Source of the DNA: Cladopsammia gracilis
Lineage: Eukaryota > Cnidaria > Anthozoa > Scleractinia > Dendrophylliidae
Reading direction: 5' to 3'
DNA: 64,000 bases
Assembly (NCBI GenBank): GCA_022457155.1
Contig: JAJGOT010000438.1
Coordinates: forward strand, 463,001-527,000
Shown: positions 1 through 9,415 of the stretch, in pieces
Layout: each line of letters opens with the position of its first letter
Position numbering within the stretch: the stretch's first letter is position 1
Notes under the pieces: model-generated
What the model was told of the DNA's origin: nothing
Databases searched by the model: none
Seen by the model: only the letters and a program-made list of their open reading frames with translations
Program-made: the position numbers and the translations under genes

Positions 1-151
1 ATATAGTTTGTATGTTAAAAAGGTAGATGTGATTGAGGTATTTGTGTTTTAGGTATTACGATAAGGTATTAGAGTAGGTTTTATGATTTTTTTATAGATA
101 AGTTTTAATCAGTTGATTTTATGTCAATTTCCACAATATAAGCCATAAATA

Positions 152-242
<91 letters not shown>

Positions 243-248
243 CATTAC
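152..248. repeat. (ATT)n microsatellite
   Basis: Near-perfect run of about 30 ATT units with two interruptions (ACT, ATC). The poly-Asn and poly-Leu frames it opens are artefacts of the repeat. Confidence 0.97.
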
Positions 249-477
249 CATTATTCGAAACATCTCGTTTATGGACTTCGATTAGCATGTACCCTGACAG
301 AGTATCTCTCTGCACCCTTAATATAATCATTTACATTCCTACAGTATTATAGGTTGTGTGATGTAATCCTTTCCATTACCGTTACCTACACTGACCTACA
401 CTTCTACAGTCATCACATTAAATGTATGTTATGTTGATTGTTATTGTAATTATATGTTGAAAAGTCCTTAGGGGAAC

Positions 478-478
<1 letters not shown>

Positions 479-526
<48 letters not shown>

Positions 527-528
527 TA
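479..528. repeat. (AAT)n microsatellite
   Basis: Uninterrupted run of about 16 AAT units. The bases around it up to 1350 show no gene I can support. Confidence 0.95.
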
Positions 529-1350
529 AGTATGTATGCGAAGTAAAGAGTACAAAATAACGAAAGCCCTACCTTACTGGACGTTTCTTTTATCCCAGAC
601 AGAAATACGACTTGGGCGAGTAGCAATGACAGTACAAGATTCATATGTATCTTATGACGCTCTGATGACAATGATCTACAAAGCAAAAAATGTTTTCTTC
701 AGACTACTTTGCTCAAGACATACTCTGGCCCGGCCAAATGAATTTGAGGGGTGAGTTGCTCACAATTAAAAACAACACAGAAAAAGTGAATGTCTTTGCA
801 GCTTTAGAAAATACTCCTCAAGGAAACGATCTAATTAACTCAGTCAATGGAATATAAACCTGAAACAAGAATACGATTTATTTATTTTTCTCTGTATTTG
901 GTGATGCGTTTGAGAAGCTATATCGATCATCAGGTATCCAAACAGCTCCAAGTCGGTTAAAAAACTCGGCTGCACCTCGTTTTTTGAACCCGCTTCTCGG
1001 TGTTTGGAAATCCTGATGAAACACTTCTCGTGTTTGATATATTACATGAAAGTGTGTTGAAACAAATTTAAAATGATTTCAGTTTTGATTCAGCAGCGCT
1101 TTAACATTTAATCGCGGTGAAACTACTTTAAAGTGGTTTAAATGTTGATTGACCATCACTCTACCATTTAATCGCGTTTAATAAGACCTTTTTAACCGCT
1201 ATCAACATTTGCCTCCGTTCAAAAATTTCTTAACCTAAGAATTGTTAAAAAATTTGGCATCCTCACTTCATCGAAGAGCAAGAGGAAAGAAGGAAGAAGG
1301 AAGAAGGAAGGAACGTACTGCCGACATCACACCTTTCATGTTTCACTTAC

Positions 1351-1454
1351 TCGATACTCAGTAATATAATCAGGGTGATGATGAGCGCTGCTGTTGATAC
1401 TCCACAGCCGACGTAGGTTATGATGCTAAGAGCCAACTTATCTTCCTTAGACAA
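1351..1454 (-). CDS. Adhesion GPCR exon: first transmembrane helix
   Basis: Minus-strand exon with acceptor TTTTTTCACAG and donor GA|GTAAGT. It translates to a short juxtamembrane piece (LSKEDKLALS) followed by a hydrophobic stretch with the TYVGCG motif that marks helix 1 of adhesion GPCRs (family B2). It enters in phase 0, matching the end of the GPS exon at 3916-4033, and leaves with two bases over. The remaining helices must lie beyond the left edge of the window. A copy of repeat family R1 begins only about 20 bp upstream of the acceptor, so little of the original intron end remains. The assignment is firm because motif, phase and order relative to the GPS exon all agree. Confidence 0.85.
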
Positions 1455-1473
1455 CTGTGAAAAAACAAGACAC

Positions 1474-2610
1474 GTATTATCGGAGCTCTCGCAGGCCGAA
1501 GGCCCGCTCGCGGAGCTCCATACCCATAGAACCGTGCCCGTCATTTTTTATGGTCATGGCTAGCGGAATGGTTTGCGTGCGCGACGTCGTGCAGGGTTAG
1601 GTCGCGGGCGCGACGTCGCGCAGCGCTACATCGAGGGCGCGTATGACGTCGCCCAACATGAGCGTACGACGTCGCGCAAGTACTTCAAAATCGTAGTTTT
1701 GTCTTATCAGGTCTTATCAGAGGAGTAATAACACAATTTAAAATATTCAAAATGGAAAGAGAAAGCTTTAAAGAATATTCAGAAGCCACTATAGTGGAAA
1801 AAGAAGAGCTTTCAGAGATAAAATCTCGCTTCGAGGAACTTCATACGTTTTTATCAATGTGGGACAATATTTCTTCTACGGATTTCAGAACCGAAGAAGC
1901 GGAGATTAAAAGAATTTCCAAGCAGTCGAGGGACTTAAAGGTAAAACAAATTACATTTTTCGACGGGAATCTGTGATTGACTTTTTCTTTGTTTCTCGCT
2001 AGTTTTGGAGAAATGTTTATAAAACGTGCTTAAATTCAATCGTATTGATTTCTTGAATTTCATCGAAGACAGCTCGGCCTCGATGCGTTATAAGTGGTAC
2101 GCGTTTTGCTTTTAAACATAAACTAATGGATATCTGAATAAAATGTTTCGAAAGAAGATTGTGTTGTCCATTTTTATGTGTTTGTTCATTCATTACATAG
2201 ATTGAAAAGCGATATTATGTAAATAAAACAATACTTGGATTTTATAGTTCTAACTTTACTCGCGTCGCCTTATGCAAAGATGTATGTGTATGTTTTGCAA
2301 TTTTGATTTCCAAATCAGTTTCTCGGGCAATTTTCGATACGCAACAGGTGTATTTTATTCGGAAATTAGTATACTAGTTATTCTAGACCAAGAAAAAGTT
2401 GAGCTTTTGTGAGCTTTTAATTTTGTTTGGTCTAAATGTACTGTGCAGACGGTTGCGTACTACTGTTTGTGAGAATTACTAAAATTGAAAAATAGCCTGG
2501 TCGTCAATCTTAATTATTGTCCTTCCGACCTTTCGTTTTAGTTAAGCTTATCATCAGCTTTCTGTTCAGAGAGCTCCGCTGTTAGGCAAAGCCTATCTAT
2601 ATATATATTA
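1474..2610 (+). mobile_element. Repeat family R1, copy 1
   Basis: Begins with an inverted GC-rich segment around GGCCGAAGGCC and runs to the conserved end ...TAGGCAAAGCCTATCTATATATA. The same ordered blocks recur at 22300-24058 (+), 26230-26995 (-) and 35625-36830 (-). A 74-codon reading frame at 1752-1976 (starts MERESFKEYSEATIVEKEE) is partly kept in the copy at 35.6 kb and broken in the copy at 22.6 kb. Its end is followed by a GTAAAA donor-like site, so it may be a captured exon. I do not recognise the transposon class; there is no transposase. Confidence 0.75.
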
Positions 2611-2614
2611 TCAA

Positions 2615-3215
2615 TTTGTGATTGACTTTTTCTTTGTGTTCTCGTTAGTTTTGGAGAAATGTTTATAAAACGTGCTCAAATTCAGTCGTATTTGACTGGC
2701 CTGCTAAGATTAGGTTTTGCTACCTGCGGGCCTGTCTTGTAAATTGTATAATAATTAACTAATAAAGATTTTTGTTGTTGTTGTTGTTATTGATGTCTTG
2801 AATTTCATCGAAGACAGCTCCTCGATGTGCTAATTGTACGCGTTTTGCTTTTAAACATAGACTAATAGATATTTGTATAAAATTTTTCAAAAGAATATTT
2901 TATTAAGGTTGAAAAGCGATTTTATGTACACAAAACAAGACTTGTATTTTATAGTTCTAACTTCACTCGCGTCGCCTCATGCAAAGATATCTGTGTATTT
3001 TTTGCAATTTTGATTTCCAAATCAGTTTCTCGGGCAATCTTTGATAAGCAACAGGTGCATTTTATTCGGAAATTAGTCATACTAGTTATTCTACACAGAG
3101 AAAAAGTTGTTATCTTTTGTACGGTCTAAGTGTACTGTGTAGACGATCGCGTAATACTGTTTTTGAGAATTGCTAAAACTAAAAAAATAGCTCGGTCTTC
3201 AATCTTAAAGTACAC
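2615..3215 (+). mobile_element. Repeat family R1, copy 2 (3' part only)
   Basis: Directly follows copy 1 and repeats its second half (blocks such as TTTATAAAACGTGCTYAAATTCA and the TTCACTCGCGTCGCC block). It lacks the GC-rich beginning and the short reading frame. A LINE tail has been inserted at about 2692-2790. Confidence 0.7.
2692..2790 (+). mobile_element. LINE 3' end with (TTG)n tail
   Basis: About 100 bp not present in the other R1 copies interrupts R1 copy 2. It ends in AATAAAGATTTTTG followed by a GTT-repeat tail, which is typical of 3'-truncated CR1/RTE-like retrotransposon insertions. Only the 3' end is present, so the family is not resolved. Confidence 0.5.
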
Positions 3216-3915
3216 ATAACGTGAAATTTTACTACCATTGTTTTTCGGTAATCTAAAAAGGTGTTTTTAGAATTATTTTGATGGGGAAATAAGTCAGTTG
3301 AAGTGGCGGGAACATATTTTAACAAGCAACGCAAGTTGGGTATACTAGACAAGGACCTGGGTTCTAGTGAGGTCATTAGTGAGTTTACAACTGAGTGCGT
3401 CACTCGTTTTACAGTGGAATTTTTGCAACTTGTGGAAGAATAATTTTGATTAAATATGGCTGAAAGCGACGTGTATTTTAGCCCCGGGTTTGTCCAACTC
3501 TCCGCCATGTTTCCTTGTGATCGAACACACGAACGAAGTCACAAATACCTTTTTGGCCGCGCACAAAACGTCACAAATTTCAGACCCTGACGGGAGTTTC
3601 AAACCGCTTGAAATAGTGGATCCTCTTCGCGCAAAAGAGAAAAACTATATATATCAGTCCCTTTTCAAAATGACACTACGCAAAAGGGGTTTTTAAGTAT
3701 TAAATACACATTATGGTATACGTTTTTTTTTATTAACACCACTATAATATTGGCAAGTAAGTAGTGTAAAAGGTCCATGATCTAACAAAAAACTATAAAA
3801 AGGGTTACAGATAGGATCTTAGCGTGACGTATGTAAATTGGAAACCCGGTAAACCCCTCTCTTTACAAAGCGAAGAACAAAGATAATTTACATGCATAAT
3901 ATTATCGAACAATAC
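3216..3915. other. Intronic DNA without recognisable feature
   Basis: AT-rich sequence between R1 copy 2 and the GPS exon. Reading frames of 68-109 codons occur on both strands but show no domain, codon bias or splice support. Confidence 0.5.
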
Positions 3916-4033
3916 CTGTGATTTTTTGTGTTGCATGAGAACCGCAAAACTGGTGAAATGTTCGGTTTGACATACTGTATGGGTGAAGCTCGAGTTGGGT
4001 TTCAATTCTTGAACACCATCCATTGACCAGACC
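3916..4033 (-). CDS. Adhesion GPCR exon: second half of GPS motif
   Basis: Minus-strand exon (acceptor CCTCCGCAG, donor CAG|GTATTG) of 118 bp encoding the C-terminal half of a GPCR proteolysis site, ending HFTSFAVLMQ. One base completes an Arg codon started in the exon at 19048-19097, so the two halves of the GPS join in frame across the Polinton-bearing intron. The canonical pattern is ...GC....C.CNHLTxFAVLM. Here the GC cysteine and the cysteine just before the cleavage site are absent (VCQTEHFT), and the residue before the scissile Thr is Phe, not Leu. Autoproteolysis could therefore be altered. Family assignment is confident; cleavage competence is unknown. Confidence 0.88.
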
Positions 4034-4467
4034 CTGCGGAGGAAAAGAAAGAAATCATGTCACATATATGTTTTTAGTTTTTAAACATCTATGACTTGGT
4101 GAATTTAGAAATTTATGGTTAATTTTGTACAGACGGCTTTTGTGTATTCCATCTCGACAAATGTTTTTACTCGTCCTCACGATTATAATCTGGTCGTTAA
4201 CACACGCCAAATATAAACCGTTCGAAGATGAATAAGAAACCGTGCTTGTTCAGTTAATGACTTATTTACACAAAACATTTTTGAATAGCAGTTAAAAGGA
4301 TTTAGAAATTTAAGCGTTTTGTGCGTATGCTATGCAGTAACTGTTAGGAACCAATTAAACCAGTAAATATGTCCTATTTAAGAGGCTTGACTCAGCTTTT
4401 TCCGCAGGGTGTATGTTTTAAAATAAACATTTTTGCAGGGAAGACATGCCTTGATTGCTTTCATAGA
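4034..4467. other. Intron sequence, no feature seen
   Basis: AT-rich intronic DNA between the GPS exon and the MITE at 4468. No coding signal or repeat structure recognised. Confidence 0.5.
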
Positions 4468-4648
4468 CCCCTTTCATAATGGCGTCCGATTTATTTATTC
4501 TTTTATATGTATGCTAATTAGCCTCACTGGCCTCATTTTAGAGTCAACATTCTTTTTAATTTTGCACACGCTAACGAGGCCACTAAGGCTGATTAACATA
4601 CATATAAAAGAATAAATAAATCGGCAGCCATTATGAAAAAGGTCTATA
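4468..4648. mobile_element. MITE family M1, copy 1
   Basis: Inverted arms of about 60 bp (ATAATGGCGTCCGATTTATT on the left, the complement ending GCCATTATG on the right) around a short loop. A second copy of the same family is at 28154-28338. No coding capacity. Confidence 0.8.
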
Positions 4649-4950
4649 CTTCACCAAGTTTTATGTGTCACTGGTTTCCAAGCTGCAGCGGTTACTATGG
4701 CAATGCCAACTTATTGGTCTTCCTTTAGAAAAATGTCGTTTTTCTCAAAATCTAGTCAAGCACTTCAAAATGAAACTTTCAATTTTGAAGTACTCATGTA
4801 TCACTAGCTGCAGACGAAGTTTGAAGAAATTTATAGGACGGTTTTCGAGTAAATCAAAAATTTGTTCAAGAGCATGACACGCCAAACAGTAATAAAGCAA
4901 AATATTTCCAAAATGTCTTTACATATTAATTTAAAACAGCCAGCCATTAA

Positions 4951-4956
4951 AATAAT
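4951..4956. repeat. Target-site duplication of Element 1, left
   Basis: AATAAT directly before the AGCAGCTAGAGC terminus, repeated exactly at 18903-18908 after the other terminus. A 6-bp duplication is the Polinton/Maverick hallmark. Confidence 0.95.
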
Positions 4957-5463
4957 AGCAGCTAGAGCAGCTCAACCTGTGTAAAACTGTACTGCAATTG
5001 TTAGTATGGGAACTCGAGTGGTAGTCGGCCAATCAGAAGCCAGGATGTAGGACACAGTCAAGCAGAGACGAGGAAATGACGTCATTTTTGAAATCTGTAC
5101 ACGTGCAATGACATCATGGGTTCGGGAGACCGGAAGTGAGAAGTCGGGGAGCGCTCGGAAAGGGTTCGGGACCCCGTTCGGTCAGGGAAAAAGACAAATA
5201 ATGAGAAAAAATTTTTTAATAGTCACGCAACGAAACAACAAAAAGCTATTTTTTCAAGCGGGGACATGGGTTCCATCCCCGAATGGGAGAACGCCTCTTT
5301 TTTAGTAATCACACAACGAAAACAAAACAAAAAGCTAGTTGACAAGCGGGGACATGGGTTCTGTCCCCGAATGGGGAGAACGCCCCTTTGATAGTTCGTC
5401 GGCTCAAAAGTCACGTGACCTGGGTTCGTGTCCAGGTTTTTCTTCGCGATTGTCCCTTTTTTT
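4957..5463. repeat. Left terminal inverted repeat of Element 1
   Basis: Inverted match to 18395-18902 over roughly 500 bp with small differences. It contains two tandem units of about 90 bp, each with a GGGGACATGGGTTC...TCCCC hairpin followed by GAATGGGAGAACGCC, and a third hairpin CCTGGGTTCGTGTCCAGG near its inner end. The inner end abuts the PolB stop. Confidence 0.95.
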
Positions 5464-8233
5464 TATTCGGTGAGATCCTCGTCGGGTCGAAGCCAACTGT
5501 AGCCGTAAGGGAGAGTCATGAAACTGAATTCATCGACGAGGACGCGTTTGTCGTAGACCACCCCCCATCCCTGCGGATTGTGGTCAACGTCTTAGTGCGC
5601 TTGTCTCTCTGGATGAAATGCGGGTTGGGTACGTTGACGGTGCGCGGTTTGGAGAGAGGCAATCGCAGTTCGAGGAACAGGGTGTCTTTCATGGCTTCAA
5701 AATGAAGAAGTTGTTGCCCGCGCCCGTTTAGGGTGAACCCGCGAATTTTCTCTTCCGTCTTTCCCAAACGTGTCTTGTAGGCATAGTTTTTCGGGCCACA
5801 GGATAAGAATTCGACGATGATGTCACGATTGCCTTTCCCATCGTCCATTTCGTCCGTCATCTCGCCGAGGAAATTGCCCAGGGGGATCTCGGGTTCGCCG
5901 GGTTTCCATTTGTAGACCACGGAATCCGTGTCGAAATACAAGGCATTGTCTCCCGCGCGATTCAGGTGATGGTAGAGGCGTAACCGGGCCCAACAGGTGG
6001 TGAAAGCGGCCACGAAGAAGTTGGTGGTTTGACCACCGGGGACATCGTCGTCGATTTTGTCGTAGACGATCTCGAGGCTCTCCTCGTTCATGATGCGGAG
6101 ATCGTGGATGACAAGCATCCTATCTTTCATGAATTCGTACAGCTTGGCGAGCACGGTGATTTGCTCGATCTTCCGCTTGTTTTCCCGCTCGCAGAATTTT
6201 CCCCAGAAGGAATTGAGGGCCAGTTTGCTGGTGACTTTTCTCCCCTTGTTGGATTTCATGTTGTTCGCGTCGAGGTAGATGCCTTCTCGCGCTGCATATA
6301 CAGCCCGACAGAGCGTTTGCTGCTCGGGTGTTTTGAGACTCCCGTCGGCGTTCGGCGGCCACCCGGAGGCTTCCGTTTTTCCTTTCAGCCACGTGTTGAC
6401 GTAATCCTCGAACAGCCCGGTAAGTCGTTGCGCGGGGGGGGGGGGGGGGGCGGAGAAGTGGTACACTTCGTGAATTTGGAGAATGCGGTACCCCTTTACC
6501 ACGGCTTTGACGAGTTCGGGGGTGCACCACGTCCCTCGAATACTCCGTTGACTCGCCGTGTGTTCGCAAACCCAGGACCTCTCGGTCATGCGATTGGGGA
6601 TCTCTTCTTCCACGCAGGCTTGACACAGGGGAAACGTGATTTTCTTTTTGCAACGGTACGGCAACACGGGATGAAACAATCCCTCGGGCGGTAAGACGGT
6701 GCAGTTGGCGATGCAAAGTATTGATCGATATCTTGCACCGGTTGGGTGACGATGACGGGGTGTCCGATGGGGTATTGGTCGTACTTGTTGACGGTTGGGT
6801 ACGGTGACGTCACATCCACGTACCGAATTTCTTCCCCTTGCGTTTCGTCGATCTCGTCCCATAGTCGCGGCATTGGTGCGCCCCCTGAAGAACGCGTCAC
6901 GTGGGTTCAGCGAAGGGACGGTGAACGGGCGCGACTCGAGAAAGGCGACGACGTCGGGTCGTTGACGCAACTGCTCCCGCTGACATTCCCAGATGACGAC
7001 CACGCGGTAGCCGCCGGCTTGCAGTTGCCGCTGTTTTTGCATCGTGGCTTCGTGCATAGCCCATTTGGTGCGATCGGTGTGGAGACGGGTGGTCTTTGTC
7101 ATGCTGCCTTTGAAACACATGGGACATCTGTGCCACAAACACAAGTGAAATTCGTACACGGTGCGGGTCCTCTCGTTGAACCCGTCCACTTGATACCGAC
7201 GGCCACCGACTTGGAGAGTGCGTTCGCACCCGTTGAACCGTGCGCAATGACCCCATGGGTTTGTTGGGAATTCTGCCACTCCAACTATTGGTAGGCTTTC
7301 AGGGATTGCTGCCCCCTTTTCCTATTCCATCCGCAGGGGGGTTCCAAGGCCAGGGTCTGGGGAGGCAAATGTTTTTTTGCGGTAAACCGCATGCAGGCCG
7401 AGGCGATGGTGACGCATTTCTCCATGGGATTGAAATCGGCTTTGGCGGCAAATTCCCCTTGAAAACTTTCGCAGCCGGCTTTGAGCACTTGCACGACCGA
7501 TTGACAGTAGGCAACCATTTCATCGTGCAAATTGAACTCGAGATGCACGGTTTTGTACCATTCGTCAAAGTCTTTTCGCACGCCCGGTGTTGAAAAAATG
7601 CGGAAAGAAACCTTTCTTGCTTTCCGTCAGATTGAATGTGGCGGCAAAGTCGGAGAGGGATAGGGGAGGAAACAGACTATCCATGAACGTCAAGCGTCCG
7701 GCTCTCAGGCTCAAGATTTTGGAACCCACGCAAATTTGATCTTTGGCGTCGATGCGATGGTCGTAGAGGTACTGGAGGACGAACATCCCGTCGTAGCCTT
7801 TGAAATTGTGAAAGATCACGATGACTTCCCGCGGTTCGCCCAACACCTCCATTTTGGTCAGCAGCCAATCGTAAAATTGGCCGGTGCAATCACGACCGTA
7901 AAACACCAGGGCGGGCAAGGTGTCGAGATGGTCCTCCCCTTTGGCGCAGATGAGGATGGGTACGTGCAATCGGTCGTCGTGCGTGTATTCGTAATCCGCA
8001 TACACGAAATAGGGCGGTAATCGGGGCCGAGTCCTCTCCTCCTCTTCCTCCTCGTTCTCGTCTTCTCCTCCCGACTCGGGCTCGTTGGCGGCTAGGAAGC
8101 GGACGGCGTGGGCGGCGTGACGCGGGGCAGGTCTGGTGCGTTTGGCGGGAGGCGGTCCTGCTGCTGCTTCCTCCTCCGGGTCTGGATCGTGCACCGGCTG
8201 GATGTAGCGATGGGTCCCATTGCCACCATACAA
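5463..8233 (-). pseudogene. polB: Protein-primed DNA polymerase B (Polinton type), degenerate
   Basis: Family B polymerase that would copy the element from a terminal protein. Seen from N to C: acidic/proline-rich leader; exonuclease with YADYEY (Exo I) and FHNFKGYDG (Exo II); a segment typical of Polinton PolB with the LWHRCPMC cysteine motif; palm motif A (DVTSPYP), motif B region (NSFWGKF) and motif C (YFDTDS). The Exo III tyrosine motif reads YCQSVV, with Val where the metal-binding Asp is expected. At least five frameshifts separate the pieces, near 7570, 7281, 6880, 6720 and 5565, the last in a G-run. A poly-G tract at about 6437-6450 lies in frame as a proline run. The N terminus is shorter than in relatives and ends against a LINE insertion. 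Pseudogene status is clear unless some indels are assembly errors. Confidence 0.92.
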
Positions 8234-8655
8234 TCATCGTTCCTGTCCTTTCTAAGCAAATGGCCAATCCAGTTCCATCTTCTCCTTCGTATTTCGTCAC
8301 TTATCTTTCCCACGCCTGTTATCTTCCCCTCGGTGGTGTGCCTTGTCGTGGCGGGGAAGCTTGTGTGACCTTACGACCCCCAGGGCTATGCCGGCGGGAG
8401 CCTTGTGCTCCTGGCAGGTCTAACCATGCCGGATTGGTCTGCGCGGCGAGGGTCCAGACTAAAGCAGCACCGGCTGGGGAGCCATAATACCCCTAAGGGA
8501 AGGAAAACCCTGACAGAAAACCACCGGCCCTCCAGGTCATGAGGGTTGGGCGGCAGGCCAATCACTTGTCCCCGGAAAAAACAGAAGATTACCGAAACTG
8601 CAATTTCTCAAGAACTAATTAGCAATGGCGAAGCTGTGGGAGTGGACGGAGGGAC
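8205..8655 (-). mobile_element. Internally deleted non-LTR retrotransposon (LINE) inserted between ATPase and PolB
   Basis: Minus-strand piece ending with the conserved C-terminal LINE reverse-transcriptase motif IRRRRWNWIGHLLRKD followed by NDDCMVAMG. Upstream of it lies GC-rich sequence with no reading frame that looks like a LINE 5' leader, so 5' and 3' parts seem fused with the middle missing. The right boundary falls where ATPase similarity stops and the left boundary where PolB similarity starts. The insertion, with loss of flanking gene sequence, explains both truncations. Exact ends are uncertain by tens of bases. Confidence 0.65.
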
Positions 8656-9073
8656 GGATTCTTGAAGGCGATGACATAATGCGCATTTTGGTTTCGGCAA
8701 ATTTGCCGGGCGGAAACAAATCTTGCGTCAAATAGAACACCGTGACGTTGCGATGATTGGAATCTTTGGTGAATAAATCCAAAACGCGCTTGTCGTTGCC
8801 CCCTTCCTCCATGAGATCGTCCAACACCAGAATATCGCCCCCTCGACCCTCGAACCATTGTCCCAAGTGAGAGGGGGTCGGGATGCCTTGATGAAATCGT
8901 ATGCCTTTCTTCTTCATGCGAGCAAAGCGGGGTTGCCAGATCCCGTAACAGTACACGATCCGAGGCGGGGTCCGTTGAAACACGCGTTGTTCCGTCAACA
9001 TCTCGTCAAGCAATTGGGTTTTGCCGCACCCCGAAGGGCCGGCGACCATGACGCTGCTTGGCATACGAATCAT
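8619..9073 (-). pseudogene. A32-like genome-packaging ATPase, truncated
   Basis: FtsK/HerA-superfamily ATPase used by Polintons to pump DNA into capsids. The ATG at 9073 overlaps the upstream stop (ATGA), which fixes the start. Walker A is GPSGCGKT near residue 11, Walker B is ILVLDDLM, and a LTQDLFPPGKFA sensor-like segment follows, as in this family. Near 8700 the frame shifts: the expected continuation (NAHYVIAFKNP) is in another frame. Similarity stops at about 8650 where the LINE piece begins. About the first 140 residues are recognisable; relatives run to roughly 200-250. Confidence 0.9.
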
Positions 9074-9345
9074 GGTGCCAGGTAGTGACGGTACCATCGA
9101 GGGGAGCGTTGTTTTATCAGGGTTTCCACGCTTTCCCTGACGCCTGTTTCCCCGGAAGACCGAAGCACGGTCACCAGGGAATCCCAGTCGCCTCGTTCGG
9201 CCAAGGCACGCAATCGACGATACTGACGATAATCCCATCGATTCCACAAGACATCCTTGGGGTGGTGAAGAATCTCTCCCCATTCCAATTCTCTCAGGCT
9301 TTGAATCATCCGTTGCGAATCTTGCCGCGTGTTCATTCGACTCAT
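9070..9345 (-). CDS. Small Polinton protein of unknown function, overlapping ATPase start
   Basis: Open frame of 91 codons starting MSRMNTRQDS (next Met three codons later) and ending in WYRHYLAP. It is hydrophilic, rich in Arg, Trp and Leu, with no membrane segment or cysteine motif. Its TGA overlaps the ATPase ATG by four bases, so the two were probably expressed as a pair. It sits between capsid and packaging genes, which suggests a morphogenesis role, but I do not recognise the family. It is one of the few genes here without an obvious break. Confidence 0.6.
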   Translation of the reverse strand: MSRMNTRQDSQRMIQSLRELEWGEILHHPKDVLWNRWDYRQYRRLRALAERGDWDSLVTVLRSSGETGVRESVETLIKQRSPRWYRHYLAP

Positions 9346-9415
9346 TTCAACCCTTGTGCGACCCCAAAAAAGAAACAACCACAATGACTCCCTCCCCAGC
9401 AAGGGATGGCTCTTT

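Noticed and set aside
152..352. Poly-Leu and poly-Asn frames
   Set aside because: Products of an ATT microsatellite.
6029..6694. 221-codon plus-strand frame opposite PolB
   Set aside because: Antisense shadow of the GC-rich polymerase gene; the minus strand has the conserved motifs.
8092..8313. Frame with RRRRWNWIGHLLRKD as a Polinton gene
   Set aside because: The motif belongs to LINE reverse transcriptases; it is an insertion.
9070..9345. Adenain-type maturation protease
   Set aside because: No His-Asp/Glu-Cys arrangement; the protein stays unassigned and no protease was found anywhere in Element 1.
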